A stretch of 64,000 nucleotides of DNA from the NCBI GenBank assembly GCA_033557465.1, contig CM066039.1:45351788-45415787 (forward strand), read 5' to 3'. Below are positions 21,028 through 31,059 of the stretch, piece by piece (position 1 is the stretch's first letter; each line of letters begins with the position of its first letter). The stretch is from Ichthyophis bannanicus (taxonomy: Eukaryota; Chordata; Amphibia; Gymnophiona; Ichthyophiidae). A program made the translations under genes and the position numbers. The notes below the pieces were generated by a model. It was not told where the DNA came from. It made no database searches and saw nothing but the letters and a program-made list of their open reading frames with translations.

Positions 21028-21465
21028 TTGAAAGAAATCCTCAGCCCGACAGTTCTTAAACCCTTGCAAGTTCAACAAGTGGATTTAGAAAAGGGTCATT
21101 TCAGGTGTGGCGAATGTGCAGTGTGTGACATTACTTTAGAACTCTCCATTTTAGAATATCGAGGCAAACAGTATTTTCTAAAACATAAGACGTCCTGCAA
21201 TTCCACGTATGTGGTTTACTGCATTTTATGTCCATGTCAACTGGCGTATATTGGAAAAACCATTCAGCCTTTCCATATTCGCATGAAAGAGCACCGCAGT
21301 AGACTGAAGTGCAAGACTATGCAAGCTCCGATCGTCCCACACTGCCTTCAACAAAATCATGATTTTAAAGATCTACGTTGTCTGTGTATAGACCACGTTT
21401 CTCATGGCTTTGGGGGTAGATCTAGAGAGCAAGAATTACTGTTTAGAGAACAACGGTGGATCTAG
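21028..21465 (+). pseudogene. PLE1 GIY-YIG endonuclease
   Basis: C-terminal endonuclease domain of a Penelope-like retroelement, which nicks the target for priming. Visible features: the Cys cluster HFRCGECAVC upstream, a TSCNSTYVVYCILCPC stretch containing the GIY-equivalent VVY, LAYIGKT (YIG), the conserved Arg in HIRMKEHRSRL, and the catalytic Glu region SREQELLFREQRWI. The frame is open on both sides of a single TAG stop after RWI. The next codons (NFQSVSPTGLNT) give the usual PLE C-terminus, so one mutation removed the tail. The open frame begins upstream of the first ATG (20995), as expected for a truncated RT-endonuclease fusion. Confidence 0.85.
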
Positions 21466-21799
21466 AATTTCCAGTCAGTGAGCCCTACGGGCCTGAATAC
21501 ACAAATAGCCTGGAATGTGTGCCTATAGTTCAAACTTGAGAAGAAAGGGTTAAGGTTTTGGTTAGGTCACGTGCCATTAAAGCCCCTTTAAATTCAAATC
21601 GGGTGATCAACCCGCATGCGCGGCGTTTTAATGCAGTACAGCAGGTAAAACTACTGAACGCGGCGGAATGGTGAGTGACTGTAACTTTGACAGAGGTGGT
21701 CAGTAATATTGAAACTATTTGTGAGATAGTAACCTGAGCAGCTATTGAGGTTTCTGTGTTTTACCAACTTTAGGTTTAAATGAAGAGTGTAATCAGAAA

Positions 21800-22155
21800 T
21801 ATAAATTTAAGATCCCCTAAAGAAGCGCTTCATGAGTGAAACGCGACGGCGCTGAGTGTTGGCGTTGGGAAGACTTGGAAGACATACAAGATAAGCACTA
21901 TCTATCATCCTTTGGAATATATTTGTGAAGATATATTTATTAATAAGATATGAACAAGACAGTTTGATTTGAGCAACATATTTGGAACGCAACATATCAG
22001 GGTCCTTGATGCAAAAGAGGGCATTGAATCTAAGCTAAAGTTTAAGTTTGGAGTATTGCCTCTTTCTAGTCTGAGACCCGGTTGCTGTATCCAAGGGTTG
22101 CAGAGTTAATTGGAGTATCTAAGTTGAGAAGTGGAGCTGAATCATTTTTGTTACT
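21800..22155. repeat. PLE1 inverted pLTR, right arm
   Basis: Inverted partner of 20613-20974. It contains gaagcgcttcatgagtgaaa cg, a possible degraded hammerhead ribozyme core (see findings). Here the CTGA box of the left arm reads CTAA. Confidence 0.92.
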
Positions 22156-22260
22156 TGGAAGAAAGGCCTGGCAATCTACTTCCAGTCACACTGCCAAGAA
22201 ATGACCCAACAGCTCCAATCAGCTCTGACTCAAAGACATTTTGCATTTTTGCAATCTAAT
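22156..22260 (+). mobile_element. SINE-2, 3' part
   Basis: ttggaagaaaggcctggcaa, tctacttccagtcacactgc and gctctgactcaaagacattt complete the SINE begun at 20175, ending with the RTE-like tail. Confidence 0.75.
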
Positions 22261-22798
22261 TTACAGTTGGTTCAAGATATTTTATAAAGCTGATAACAGG
22301 CCCTGCTTGCTTAAGAGTTAGTACTTCACAGGTACTAACAGATGAAACCCTTCTACTGTGTGCTAATAAATCCCTCTTAAAACAATTATACAACATTTTT
22401 TTTAAATACATCCAAGGGTTATATTTATTTTCAGTCAGATCTATATAAAATTTACAGAAAAAAAATCATTTATCTTTTGAGGTGGGAAGGACATATCTGA
22501 AGACAATGACACCTCTTTTTTTTGCTTTTGTTTTTTTAATATAACCCTACTATAAACAGGAGATGTGTTTTTGTAAGTATTTATTTATTATGATAGCTGC
22601 ATATGCAAAACAAGCTTTTGAGCAGAGAGCGCCTCCCTAAGGTTCACCCTCAAGACCCTCATTAGGATACCAAAATATTCAAAACAACCTGAATTTTCGA
22701 CCAAGTCTAATATTAACTCAATGTTCAGGAAAAATACAAACTTTGGGAAACAGACATATTTAAGATTTTGACCTGCATTAATAAAATGAATGCATGTT
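22261..22798. other. Unique non-coding stretch
   Basis: A/T-rich. The part around 22310-22345 (gagttagtacttcacaggtactaac) is a short inverted repeat. No gene seen. Confidence 0.35.
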
Positions 22799-22810
22799 AA
22801 GTGCACACAG
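22799..22810. repeat. TSD of SINE-2, left copy
   Basis: aagtgcacacag, repeated exactly at 29836-29847. Confidence 0.85.
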
Positions 22811-23023
22811 AGTAGAGGAGTAGCCTAGTAGTTAGAGCAACAACCTAGTTACCCAAGAGATCAGGGTTCAATTCCCACTGGCACTCCCTGTGACCTTGGG
22901 CAAGTCACTTTATCCTCCATTGCCTTGGAAGAAAAGGCCTGGCAATTTACTTCCAGTCATACCTTACCAAGAAAACCCAGGGACTGCTGGGTCACTAGGA
23001 GTCAGCACTTAAAAATAAATAAA
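22811..23023 (+). mobile_element. SINE-2 with L1/Tx1 inserted in its tail
   Basis: Head gaggagtagcctagtagtta, B box agggttcaattccc, CORE-like ccttgggcaagtcac, then ggcctggcaatttacttcca and ggtcactaggagtcag (RTE-like 3' end), and the tail aaaaataaataaat. The remainder of the tail (caaacaaaaaa) lies at 29827-29837 beyond the L1 insertion, followed by the right TSD. Confidence 0.85.
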
Positions 23024-24070
23024 TGGGGGGGGGGGGGCGCTAGTGAGCCCGCTACAGAATGGCCGCATGTTAGTTTTGCTCCGTCCTGGGCTCTCCCATC
23101 TTTTCGCTAACTGCATTCCTCCAGAGAAATCCCCCAGGCTTACCCGATTTGGAGTACTGTGAACCGGGCGATTCACACTGTGCCCTGCTGAGCTGCTCGA
23201 AGTTCTGTGGTGTGCTCTGTAGCCCGGAGTCGGGCTTTCCCATGGTTGGCTTCTCTGCTCTGTTCCCGGCTGCCGATGCTGCTCAGACTGACCCTCCTCA
23301 CCTGGAGATTCCTGTGCCGAGCTCTCTGTTCCCCTCTGATTGGAGCATCGCTACCGGGGGTGAGTGAGAGGGAGAGGATCGATTTTGGCTGCGTGGCTGG
23401 CGAATTCGCAGCTGGGAGCTGGAGAGGAGAGCGGGATCGGCGACCCGGTATTGACGCAGCCTTGCTGGCTTGCATCTCCTATCTGTGATTGCGGTGTCTA
23501 CATTCTGAGGAGGTGAGAGGGACCCAGAGCCCGGTGCGGTGGAGTTTTGTGGGTGCCCACGGCTGGGCTGATTACACAGGCAGCCATTTACCGCGTGGTC
23601 CTGGAACGCATGGCCTTCTCTGCGTTCCAATCAATCTAGCTGGGAAACGATCACGTGGGCGATCCTTAGCAAATCAGCTGCTGCCTTCATAAGCTGTTAC
23701 ATCTTTGGAGCTTGCTGCTACACTTGAGGATCACTCCTCTGCACAGTTTTTGTCCCCGGTCTGGTGAGCCATTTGTCCTGTAGCTTTGCTTTTGGGGCAT
23801 TTACAGTGGATGCACTCTCTCCCCACATCTGCTGGTCTGGCTGCTGTTGTATTGATTACCTCGGGATCAGTTCCTCTCTATGCTTGTTGGACTTTGCTGC
23901 ATCAACAGCTCCTGGAGCGCCCTCTACTGCTCAAGAGTGGGACTTTCCTGCACTTTTATTTTTCATCTTTTATTTTTCTTTGTTTTTGGCCACCTGACTA
24001 CTAGCTATCACCTGCCTTCCTGTTGCTGGTCCCTGCACATCTTACGACTGCAAGAGTGTTAAGTCTCCGC

Positions 24071-25034
24071 ATGGCCGCTAAGACTAGAGGTCTCGAAGCT
24101 CGGGAAGGAATGCGGTCTTCCCAGCGATTGCAGGACAAGAGTGGCGCCCAGGTCAGCCCAACCAGTAGACAACCCTCGGAGGGTTCTGATGAGACTGTGA
24201 GTGAAAATGACTTGGGCCCTGGCGCGCTGTCCTCGCATGCCCTTCTTCAGCGAGAGCTTCGAAGGGGTTTTGAGGATTTGGCTGGTGAATTCCGCTCCAG
24301 CACAATCACGGAACTCAGAAGTGACATAAAAGACCTGGGTATGCGAGTGAAAGAGGTCAAGACAAAAGTTGAAGATCATGACGGCACCTTGGTGGATTTA
24401 CAATGCGCTATCGATAGACAACGTGCGCAAGCAATGGAGCTGACCTATAAAATTGATGACATTGAAAACCGCTCCCGATGCAACAATGTGCGATTTCGGG
24501 GAATCCCGGAGGCTGTGGGGGGCGGTGAAGACCTGCCGATGGTACTCAAAAATTTGATAGGTGAATTACTCACAGCGGAGGAACTGGCTGCTCGTGGGAC
24601 TGGAATGGAGATTGAGTGAGTGCATCGTGCCCTTGGAAAGCCCCCTAATAATCAGCCCCAAGATGTTATTGCCAGATTCTTGCGATATACTGATGCAGAG
24701 CTTCTCATACGACGGGGGCGGGAGAAAAAAAACGATCCGGTATCAAAAAGCAGCGGTAACCGTATATCAGGATCTCTCTGCGTTTACGCTGGCTCGTCGG
24801 AGGGAGATGAAACCAGTCACGGTGGTCCTGAATAATAAAGGGATTCGCTATTCCTGGTCCTTTCCATTTCGGATGAACTTCCTCCTGGGTACTAAAAAGA
24901 TCTCAGCGAAAGACCATACCGAGGCTTGGAGAGCTCTGCGTCAGGCGGGTCTTGTTGAAGACAATGCGTTGCCAATACTCCCGACCCCTAAGCCTCAACA
25001 TTCAAAGTGGACTCGGGTGGGAAAGCCTGCTTGA
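24071..25034 (+). pseudogene. L1/Tx1 ORF1 protein
   Basis: RNA-binding ORF1p of an L1-type LINE. After a Ser/Pro-rich N-terminus comes a coiled-coil region (about residues 60-140, ITELRSDIKDLGMRVKEVK ... DDIENRSR). Then come the RRM-like core beginning NRSRCNNVRFRGIPE, the conserved IE-x-VHRALGKPP and VIARFLRYTDAE, and the C-terminal domain VYQDLSAFTLARRREM, GIRYSWSFPFRMNF. A TGA (probably CGA before) interrupts it at 24617-24619, and an indel in the A8 run at 24724-24731 shifts the frame. Both sides read on without loss otherwise. Start chosen at the ATG in CGCATGG, although an in-frame ATG exists at 24023. Confidence 0.82.
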
Positions 25035-25636
25035 ATTTCCTTGGAACTTGAGTGTTTGCTTTCCTGTCCTGGGGGTAATGCTCAGGGATTTTCTGACTCT
25101 GGGTTTAAGCTTGTTCGACCAGTTTTGTTAACCTTACTGTCCTCCACCTTTGTTCTTATTGTGCTACCGGTTCTTGGATTGGAGGGGATTTGGGTATTTG
25201 CTTATTGCTAGATGGGGGCGGTGGGGGGGTGGTGGTGACCGGGAGCGGGGCATAATTGGAGTGTTGTTTCACTGGTGCGTTGAACAACAGGGAAGTGATA
25301 TTTCTTGCTCATATTCTTGCTATAAGGGGGCCCGGACGGAGTTAAGTTTGGGGTCAGTCTGACCGTGTCCTGTTCTTTTTTTTAACAGGCGGGTGGGGAG
25401 CTAGTACAGCTAGGGACGGGTAGGGGTTTGGGTGTGGAGGGTGGGGGTTTTAGGATTCCTTTATGGAACAGGGAGCACGGGGGTAGGGGGGGCGAACCTC
25501 CACAGACAACTCGGCGAATTATGGGTGTTGGGATTCCCTCATTGTTAAAAGTAAGTGACTTGCCTGTATTGAGGGGTGTAATTTTCCGGGCCAGAGGGGA
25601 GGAGAGGGGCAGTGGGGGTATGGTGGTTGATTATCA

Positions 25637-28600
25637 ATGTTGCGAATGATTTCTTTGAACGTAATGGGTCTTAATTCCCCTAGAAAGCATTCTTTGCTGT
25701 TTTCGGAATGGAGATCCTTGAAAGGGGATATTGTGTTTTTACAGGAGACACATCTCCGCCCTAGCAATCAGGGGTGGTTAAACCGTAATCCTTACAATGA
25801 GGTGTGGGTAGCATCGGACATGAATGGACGGAAGAAACGTGGTGTGGCCTTGTTACTCCATCAATGTCTATCTCTCCGGGTGGAGGAGGTTAAAAAAGAT
25901 ACCCTGGGAAGGTGGCTTTTTGTGAATGTGCGCTTGGAGGGTCATCTATTAACTCTAGCTAACATTTACGCTCCTAATGAAGGACAGGGGCCCTTCTTTA
26001 CACGGCTGAAGGCCTTGTTAGCTGACTTCGTGAAAGGCCCCATTATACTCGGCGGGGATTGTAATGCTCATATGGTACCCCACTTGGATTCAACGGGTAG
26101 TACTGGGAGGGTGGCGGGCGGGCCCAGGAAGGCGTTGCAGAAATTTGTGTTGGATTTAGGCTTGCGTGATGTTTGGAGAAAGACTCATGAAGGGGAGAGA
26201 GGTTACACATATTACTCCCCCGTTCACCAGGTGCATACCCGCATAGATTATTTTCTGTTGGATCAGCGCCTGATGGATGAGAGAGTGGAGGCTGGTCATG
26301 GGGCAATGACCTGGTCGGATCATGCCCCATGTTGGATCACCCTTCCGGCAGACTTGTGCAGTGTGCGCCACTGGCTTTGGCGACTTGATACTCTATTCCT
26401 TCGGCGGCAGTGCGCTGTACAGGAGCATGGCCGTTTCATAACTGATTTTTTTGAGTTAAATGATTCTGGGGAGGTCTCTCTCCCCATGGTCTGGGACGCC
26501 TTCAAGGCCACGGCTCGGGGTCGGCTAATAGTGGAAGCGGCTCGCACGCGGAGGGCTTGGAGACGGGAATATTGCCAATTGGTGGGGGACTCTTCCCAGC
26601 TACGCTTGGAGCATGCCCGGACTGGCTCGAAGCGGGTCTTGCGCCAATGGCGGGTGACCAGTGCTAACTTAGATCGTGTTTACAAAGAGAATTGGACAAT
26701 AAACGTCGGAAATTGCGACAAACTTTTTATGAGCGGGAGAATAAGACAGGGCGGTTTCTTGCCTTACGTCTCTGGCAGCAGCAAACTATGAGGGTGGTTC
26801 GTGAACTTCGAGATTCCGGGGGGCAGAAGAGAGTGATCTCTCGGGAGATATGTGATGTGTTTGCTACGTTTCTGGAGCAGTTATATAAAGCTGAACCTTT
26901 TGATTTGGCCCATGTGCAGGGATTCTTGCGGACAATCGCTTTGCCGCGGTTGACTGACTCAGATCGGGATCAATTAGATACCGAACTTACGGTGGAAGAG
27001 GTGGAACTTGCAATCCGACGGTTGAAAACCGGGGGAGCGCCAGGCAATGATGGCTTCCCTGCGGAGTATTATAAAAAATTTTGTGCACAATTAGCACCAA
27101 CACCGGTAGTTCTCTTTAATGAGGTTTTGCGGGGGGTGCCCCTTCCTCCATCTCAGCGTGAGGCTTTGATAGCAATGCTCCCTAAGCCGGACAAACCCCT
27201 ACAGGAAGCTGCCTCGTACCGCCCCATCTCCCTGCTAAACACGGATGTTAAAATACTGGCCTCAGCATTGGCTGCGCGATTGAACCGGGTTCTCCCAACT
27301 TTGGTACACCCTGACCAGGTTGGGTTTGTGCCGGGCCGTCAGGCGGCGGATAATATTAGGCGAATGCTACAGGTTATTTATGCTGCCCAGCAAGATTCAC
27401 AACCGACGCTAGTGGTGGGAGTTGATGCCGAAAAGGCCTTTGACCGTGTTAGCTGGGGTTACCTCTGGTACGTGTTAGATGCGATGGGGTTTGGTCCTAA
27501 CTTTATTCGTTGGGTCCATAGCTTATATCAAGACCCTAAGGCCTGTTTCCGGGTTAACGGGGGTCAATCGAGAAATTTTCCACTGGAAAGGGGCACTCGC
27601 CAGGAGTGTCCTCTGTCGCCGCTGTTGTTCGCACTGGTGATGGAACCCTTGGCGCAAAGCTTTCACGACCACCCGGGCATAGGGGGCGTTCGGGTGGGCC
27701 CCGTGGATTACCGGATTGCGCTATTTGCGGATGACATTATATTGTTGCTGGTGAATCCCGCTGCGTCCCTCTCGGCTGCTATGCAGCTTTTTGAGACCTT
27801 CTCCCAGGTGTCTGGATTCAAAATCAACTACACTAAACCTGAAATTCTTAATGTTGGGGTTTCAGAAGAGGTTTGTGAGGAGTTACGGGCTGCCTACCCC
27901 TTCCGGTGGGTGACAGGTGCTATTCGCTATCTAGGTGTGAATATAACGGTGGAGCGGGCGGCGCTTTTTAAGGCTAACTATGATCCACTCCTTCGACAGG
28001 TTCGGCGAGATCTGGAGTCCTGGACTAGCCTGACGTTATCGTGGTTTGGGCGTATAGCGGTGGTTAAGATGGTGGTCATCCCCCGATTTTTGTACCTCTT
28101 CCAGGTCCTCCCTATATCACTGGCTCGGGGAATCTTGGCCACTTGGCAAACCATGCTCATGAAGTTTATATGGCAGTACCATCGACCACGTATAGCGTGC
28201 CAAATTCTTTATACGCGTACGCGCTTTGGGGGCACCTAATCTTTATTGGTACTATGTGGCGGCGCAGTGTCGTGCTGGGGTGGAGTGGATGATCCCGGAT
28301 ACCTTCAAGCGCTGGGTGCAATTGGAAATGCACATCGCGGGGGGAGCGGGACTGGGGGACCAGCTGTGGCTTGGTCCCAAACTGCGAAGTGGACTGCGTA
28401 TAAGTAATCCATATATCCTACATACCCTCTGCTGTTGGGACCAATCCTTTCGGCCTCGAGGGATGGATCTGACCCCTCTGGCACCTATGGTGGATAATGC
28501 CACGTTTCCCCCTGGGATGGCTGATCCGGTTTTCCGGATTTGGGGACATCAGGGCCTTAGTCGTGCTGGACAATTGTTTGATGAGGGTAGGTTGCAATCG

Positions 28601-29383
28601 TTTCGTACGCTTCAGGAGAAATTTGACCTTCCCGACAGTCATGTCTTCCAATACACGCAAGTGGCCTACTGGGCTCAGACTAGATCCGTTTGGCCCCATG
28701 TGGCCCGAGATTTGACGGATTTGGAGCGTTTCTGTGAGGGATGCACTACTACGAAAGGTCTTATAGCTGCCTTGTATGCCCAGTTGCAGGCGCAGCAACC
28801 GAGATTAGGCAAGTATAGAGAACTTTGGAACTCTGATTTGGGTCTTCGTTACTCTGAGCAACAGTGGGAACAGGTAGAGGGCAGGCTGTGGAAGAGTTCG
28901 GTGGCGATTAATGCCCATGAAACTAACTATAAATTATTGTATAGATGGTATATGACGCCTGAGCGGATTGCTCGCGTGTATCCAGCGGTTCCGGATTAGT
29001 GCTGGAGGAGATGTGGGCAGAAGGGTGCTCTGGCGCATGTCTGGTGGTCTTGTCCTCGCGTTCGAACCTTTTGGAGGGGGATTCAATTTCGCTTGCAGCA
29101 ACTAGTTGGGTTGAACATTCCATGGGATCCGGGTATTTTTCTTTTTGGGGTTGCTGTCCCCGGGGCACATAGTCTCCAGCTGGCTTTGATTCGACATGGT
29201 CTGAATGCGGCTCGGCTGTCGGTGGCTTCTGCTTGGAAGTAGGTTCTTCCGCTGTCTTTTTCTGTCTGGTTGGAGCGGATGTGGGATACGTATACAATGG
29301 AGCGTGGGGTGGCAGCTGGCAAGATGCGTTTGACGCGCTTTGAGCAGGTGTGGGAACCCTTTGTCCTTCGTTACGGCTCCTGA
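25637..29383 (+). pseudogene. L1/Tx1 ORF2: endonuclease and reverse transcriptase
   Basis: The APE endonuclease (25640-26340) has SLNVMGLNS, FLQETHL (Glu), ANIYAPN, GGDCNAH, TRIDYFLLD and SDHAPCW (catalytic Asp-His). RT motifs follow: TGGAPGNDGFPAEYYK, YRPISLLNTDVKI, VDAEKAFDRVSW (motif A), RGTRQECPLSPLLFAL (usually RQGCPLSP), and ALFADDIILLL (catalytic Asp pair). A C-terminal Cys/His cluster CWRRCG ... HVWWSCP lies near 29000-29060. Frameshifts near 26690 and 28235 and stops at 28998 and about 29239 inactivate it. The spacing of ORF1 to ORF2 (600 bp) is filled with GT/G-rich DNA. Confidence 0.86.
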
Positions 29384-29520
29384 TTGCTCACGGGTGCTGT
29401 ACGCCCTGAGAGCTTGCGGGCCCCATGCTAATCCGTGTGATGATCTTCTGGAGTTCCCCCTTTTGTCCTATGCGTGCTGATTGGCTGGATTGCTTACTTT
29501 ACTGTTAGCTGGCATAGAGG

Positions 29521-29700
29521 TTCGTGGGGGGGGGGGAGGGTGGGAAGATGAGATAGGATAGGGAGGGTGGGGGGTGGGATGGGGCACTGGAGGGTGGGGG
29601 GTTTGATACTATATTTTGGGAGTGCTTTCCGCGGTCAGATGGTGAGCTGGGGGGGTTGGGGAAGAGGGGAGGGGGAAGAAGGAAGAAAGGGGGGAAAAAA
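29521..29700 (+). repeat. G-rich polypurine tract in LINE 3' UTR
   Basis: Repeated runs of 3-10 G (e.g. 29525-29535, 29560-29580, 29590-29600, 29648-29660) and purine-only stretches, just downstream of ORF2. A G-rich 3' UTR tract is a known feature of L1 elements. Confidence 0.75.
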
Positions 29701-29813
29701 AAGGCGTTACGCTGGCTTTTCTTGTGTTGACTGTGATTTTGGCATTGTTATCTTTTGACATTGTATTATGCTTATGGTTTATGTTATTCTGTGTTCAATT
29801 GCTGCCTTTCAAT

Positions 29814-29826
29814 AAAAATAAATAAA
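29814..29826. repeat. L1 TSD, right copy
   Basis: aaaaataaataaa, identical to 23011-23023 in the SINE-2 tail. Confidence 0.75.
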
Positions 29827-29835
29827 CAAACAAAA

Positions 29836-29847
29836 AAGTGCACACAG
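29836..29847. repeat. TSD of SINE-2, right copy
   Basis: aagtgcacacag, identical to 22799-22810. The first As overlap the A-rich tail. Confidence 0.85.
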
Positions 29848-30479
29848 CTCTTCTATTTCTATGGGCACAGTTGCATTTAATGGACATTAACCTTTAATAA
29901 ACATGCCCTGCAATTTTAGATTAATTCAGTAGTAAATTAAAACAAATATTTAGATCCTCCATTTCATTCTTTGGCAGTGTGACTTAGGCAGACCTTCTGT
30001 GCCACCCCCCAAGACTGTGACATGGTCTGGGCCCACTATACCATTGTTCCTTAAGTGCTGCATCAGGTCTTAAAGTGCCAATGCACGTGCACGCTCATGG
30101 CGTGCCGCTCCTGCTCCCTTCTCCAACACAACTTCCATGGAGGGGGCTGTAGCAGCAGGCTGTGAACAGCCTGTCCACTAGGTAATTGCCTAGTGGAAAG
30201 GCTGACTTTGTTCCTGGCGAATTCCTAAGTGGATCTTAGTGTTTAAATATATGGATTGTGGATCAGACTTAATCACACCTACCCTTGTGAATACGGCCAT
30301 AATAATAGGGGACGATAATGCGTGGACACGCTAGGATCACCAACACTAAAATATTTGTTAAAGAAATAATGACAGTATGTATTTATGGACATTTATAATT
30401 CTGTTTTACAAAGGTTGCTCAAAGGAGATAGCATAGTAAGAAAAGAGAAAAATAATACAAATATACTGTAAATACAATC
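29848..30479. other. Unique non-coding stretch
   Basis: No gene. 29878-29912 (ggacattaacctttaataaa catgccc) matches one arm of the palindromic repeat at 44841-44900. Confidence 0.4.
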
Positions 30480-31050
30480 TCCTAAAATTAACAATAAGCT
30501 CATTCATAATATAGCACCCTCTTACCTCAGCACCCTTATCACTTTACAGCCAATTAACAGAAGCAGAAGATCTCCAAACCTCAATACCCTCCTGGTCCCA
30601 GGGAGCCTGAGATATGTCAAAACACACACCAGCAACCGAGCATTTTCATTTATAGCGCCTCTGCTATGGAATCAACTACCATGCAAACAGAGAGCAAGCA
30701 GTGACCTGATGGACCTTCAGAAAAAAGCTTAAGACTCATCTTTTTCAGATGCATTTCTATCCTGCCTAATCACCATGTACTCACACTGGCTCACAACAGG
30801 CACAAAGAAAGAACTCAGTGTTCTGGCCAACAATATTCACTAGCGTCATGTAAATATGTATATACATGTGAAATTACTAGCCTGCAATCAAGTGTAAATC
30901 ATATAATTCGAGTGATTTGACCTGTACATTTCCACTAAATCATGTTGTATGTTTCAATTCCCGGCCTGTACAGCCGCACCTTATGTATAGCAAACCGCTG
31001 CTGATCGCTGGAAGTAGCGGGATACAAGTGTACACTAAATAAATAAAATC
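30480..31050 (+). mobile_element. L2-like LINE 3' end
   Basis: A degraded frame reads APSYLSTLITLQPINRSRR, then SNRAFSFIAPLLWNQLPC, the conserved L2-type C-terminus. The 3' tail at 30985-31050 reads agcaaaccgctgctgatcgc ... agcgggatacaagtgtac, with an AAAT end. 5'-truncated, several stops. Confidence 0.65.
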
Positions 31051-31059
31051 CTATTTACT

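Larger units (their letters stand above)
20613..22155 (+). mobile_element. PLE1: Penelope-like element with inverted terminal repeats
   Basis: The interior (20975-21799) encodes the GIY-YIG endonuclease of a PLE, and the flanks are two near-identical inverted copies of about 360 bp (20613-20974 and 21800-22155). PLEs are known to carry pLTRs in direct or inverted arrangement, often through partial tandem copies. The RT part is missing, so the copy is 5'-truncated. The flanking sequence ttggaagaaaggcct occurs on both sides (about 20284 and 22156), a possible TSD that also takes in the LINE tail at 20319-20600. Confidence 0.8.
23024..29813 (+). mobile_element. Full-length L1/Tx1-type LINE
   Basis: 6.8 kb, with a G-run start (23025-23037), a 1-kb 5' UTR, ORF1 (24071-25034), a G-rich inter-ORF spacer, ORF2 (25637-29383), and a 3' UTR with a G-rich tract (29521-29700) and the end gctgcctttcaat before the TSD. 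The TSD aaaaataaataaa is present at 23011-23023 and 29814-29826, so insertion occurred in the SINE tail. L1 and Tx1 share this layout. I do not separate them further. Confidence 0.85.
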
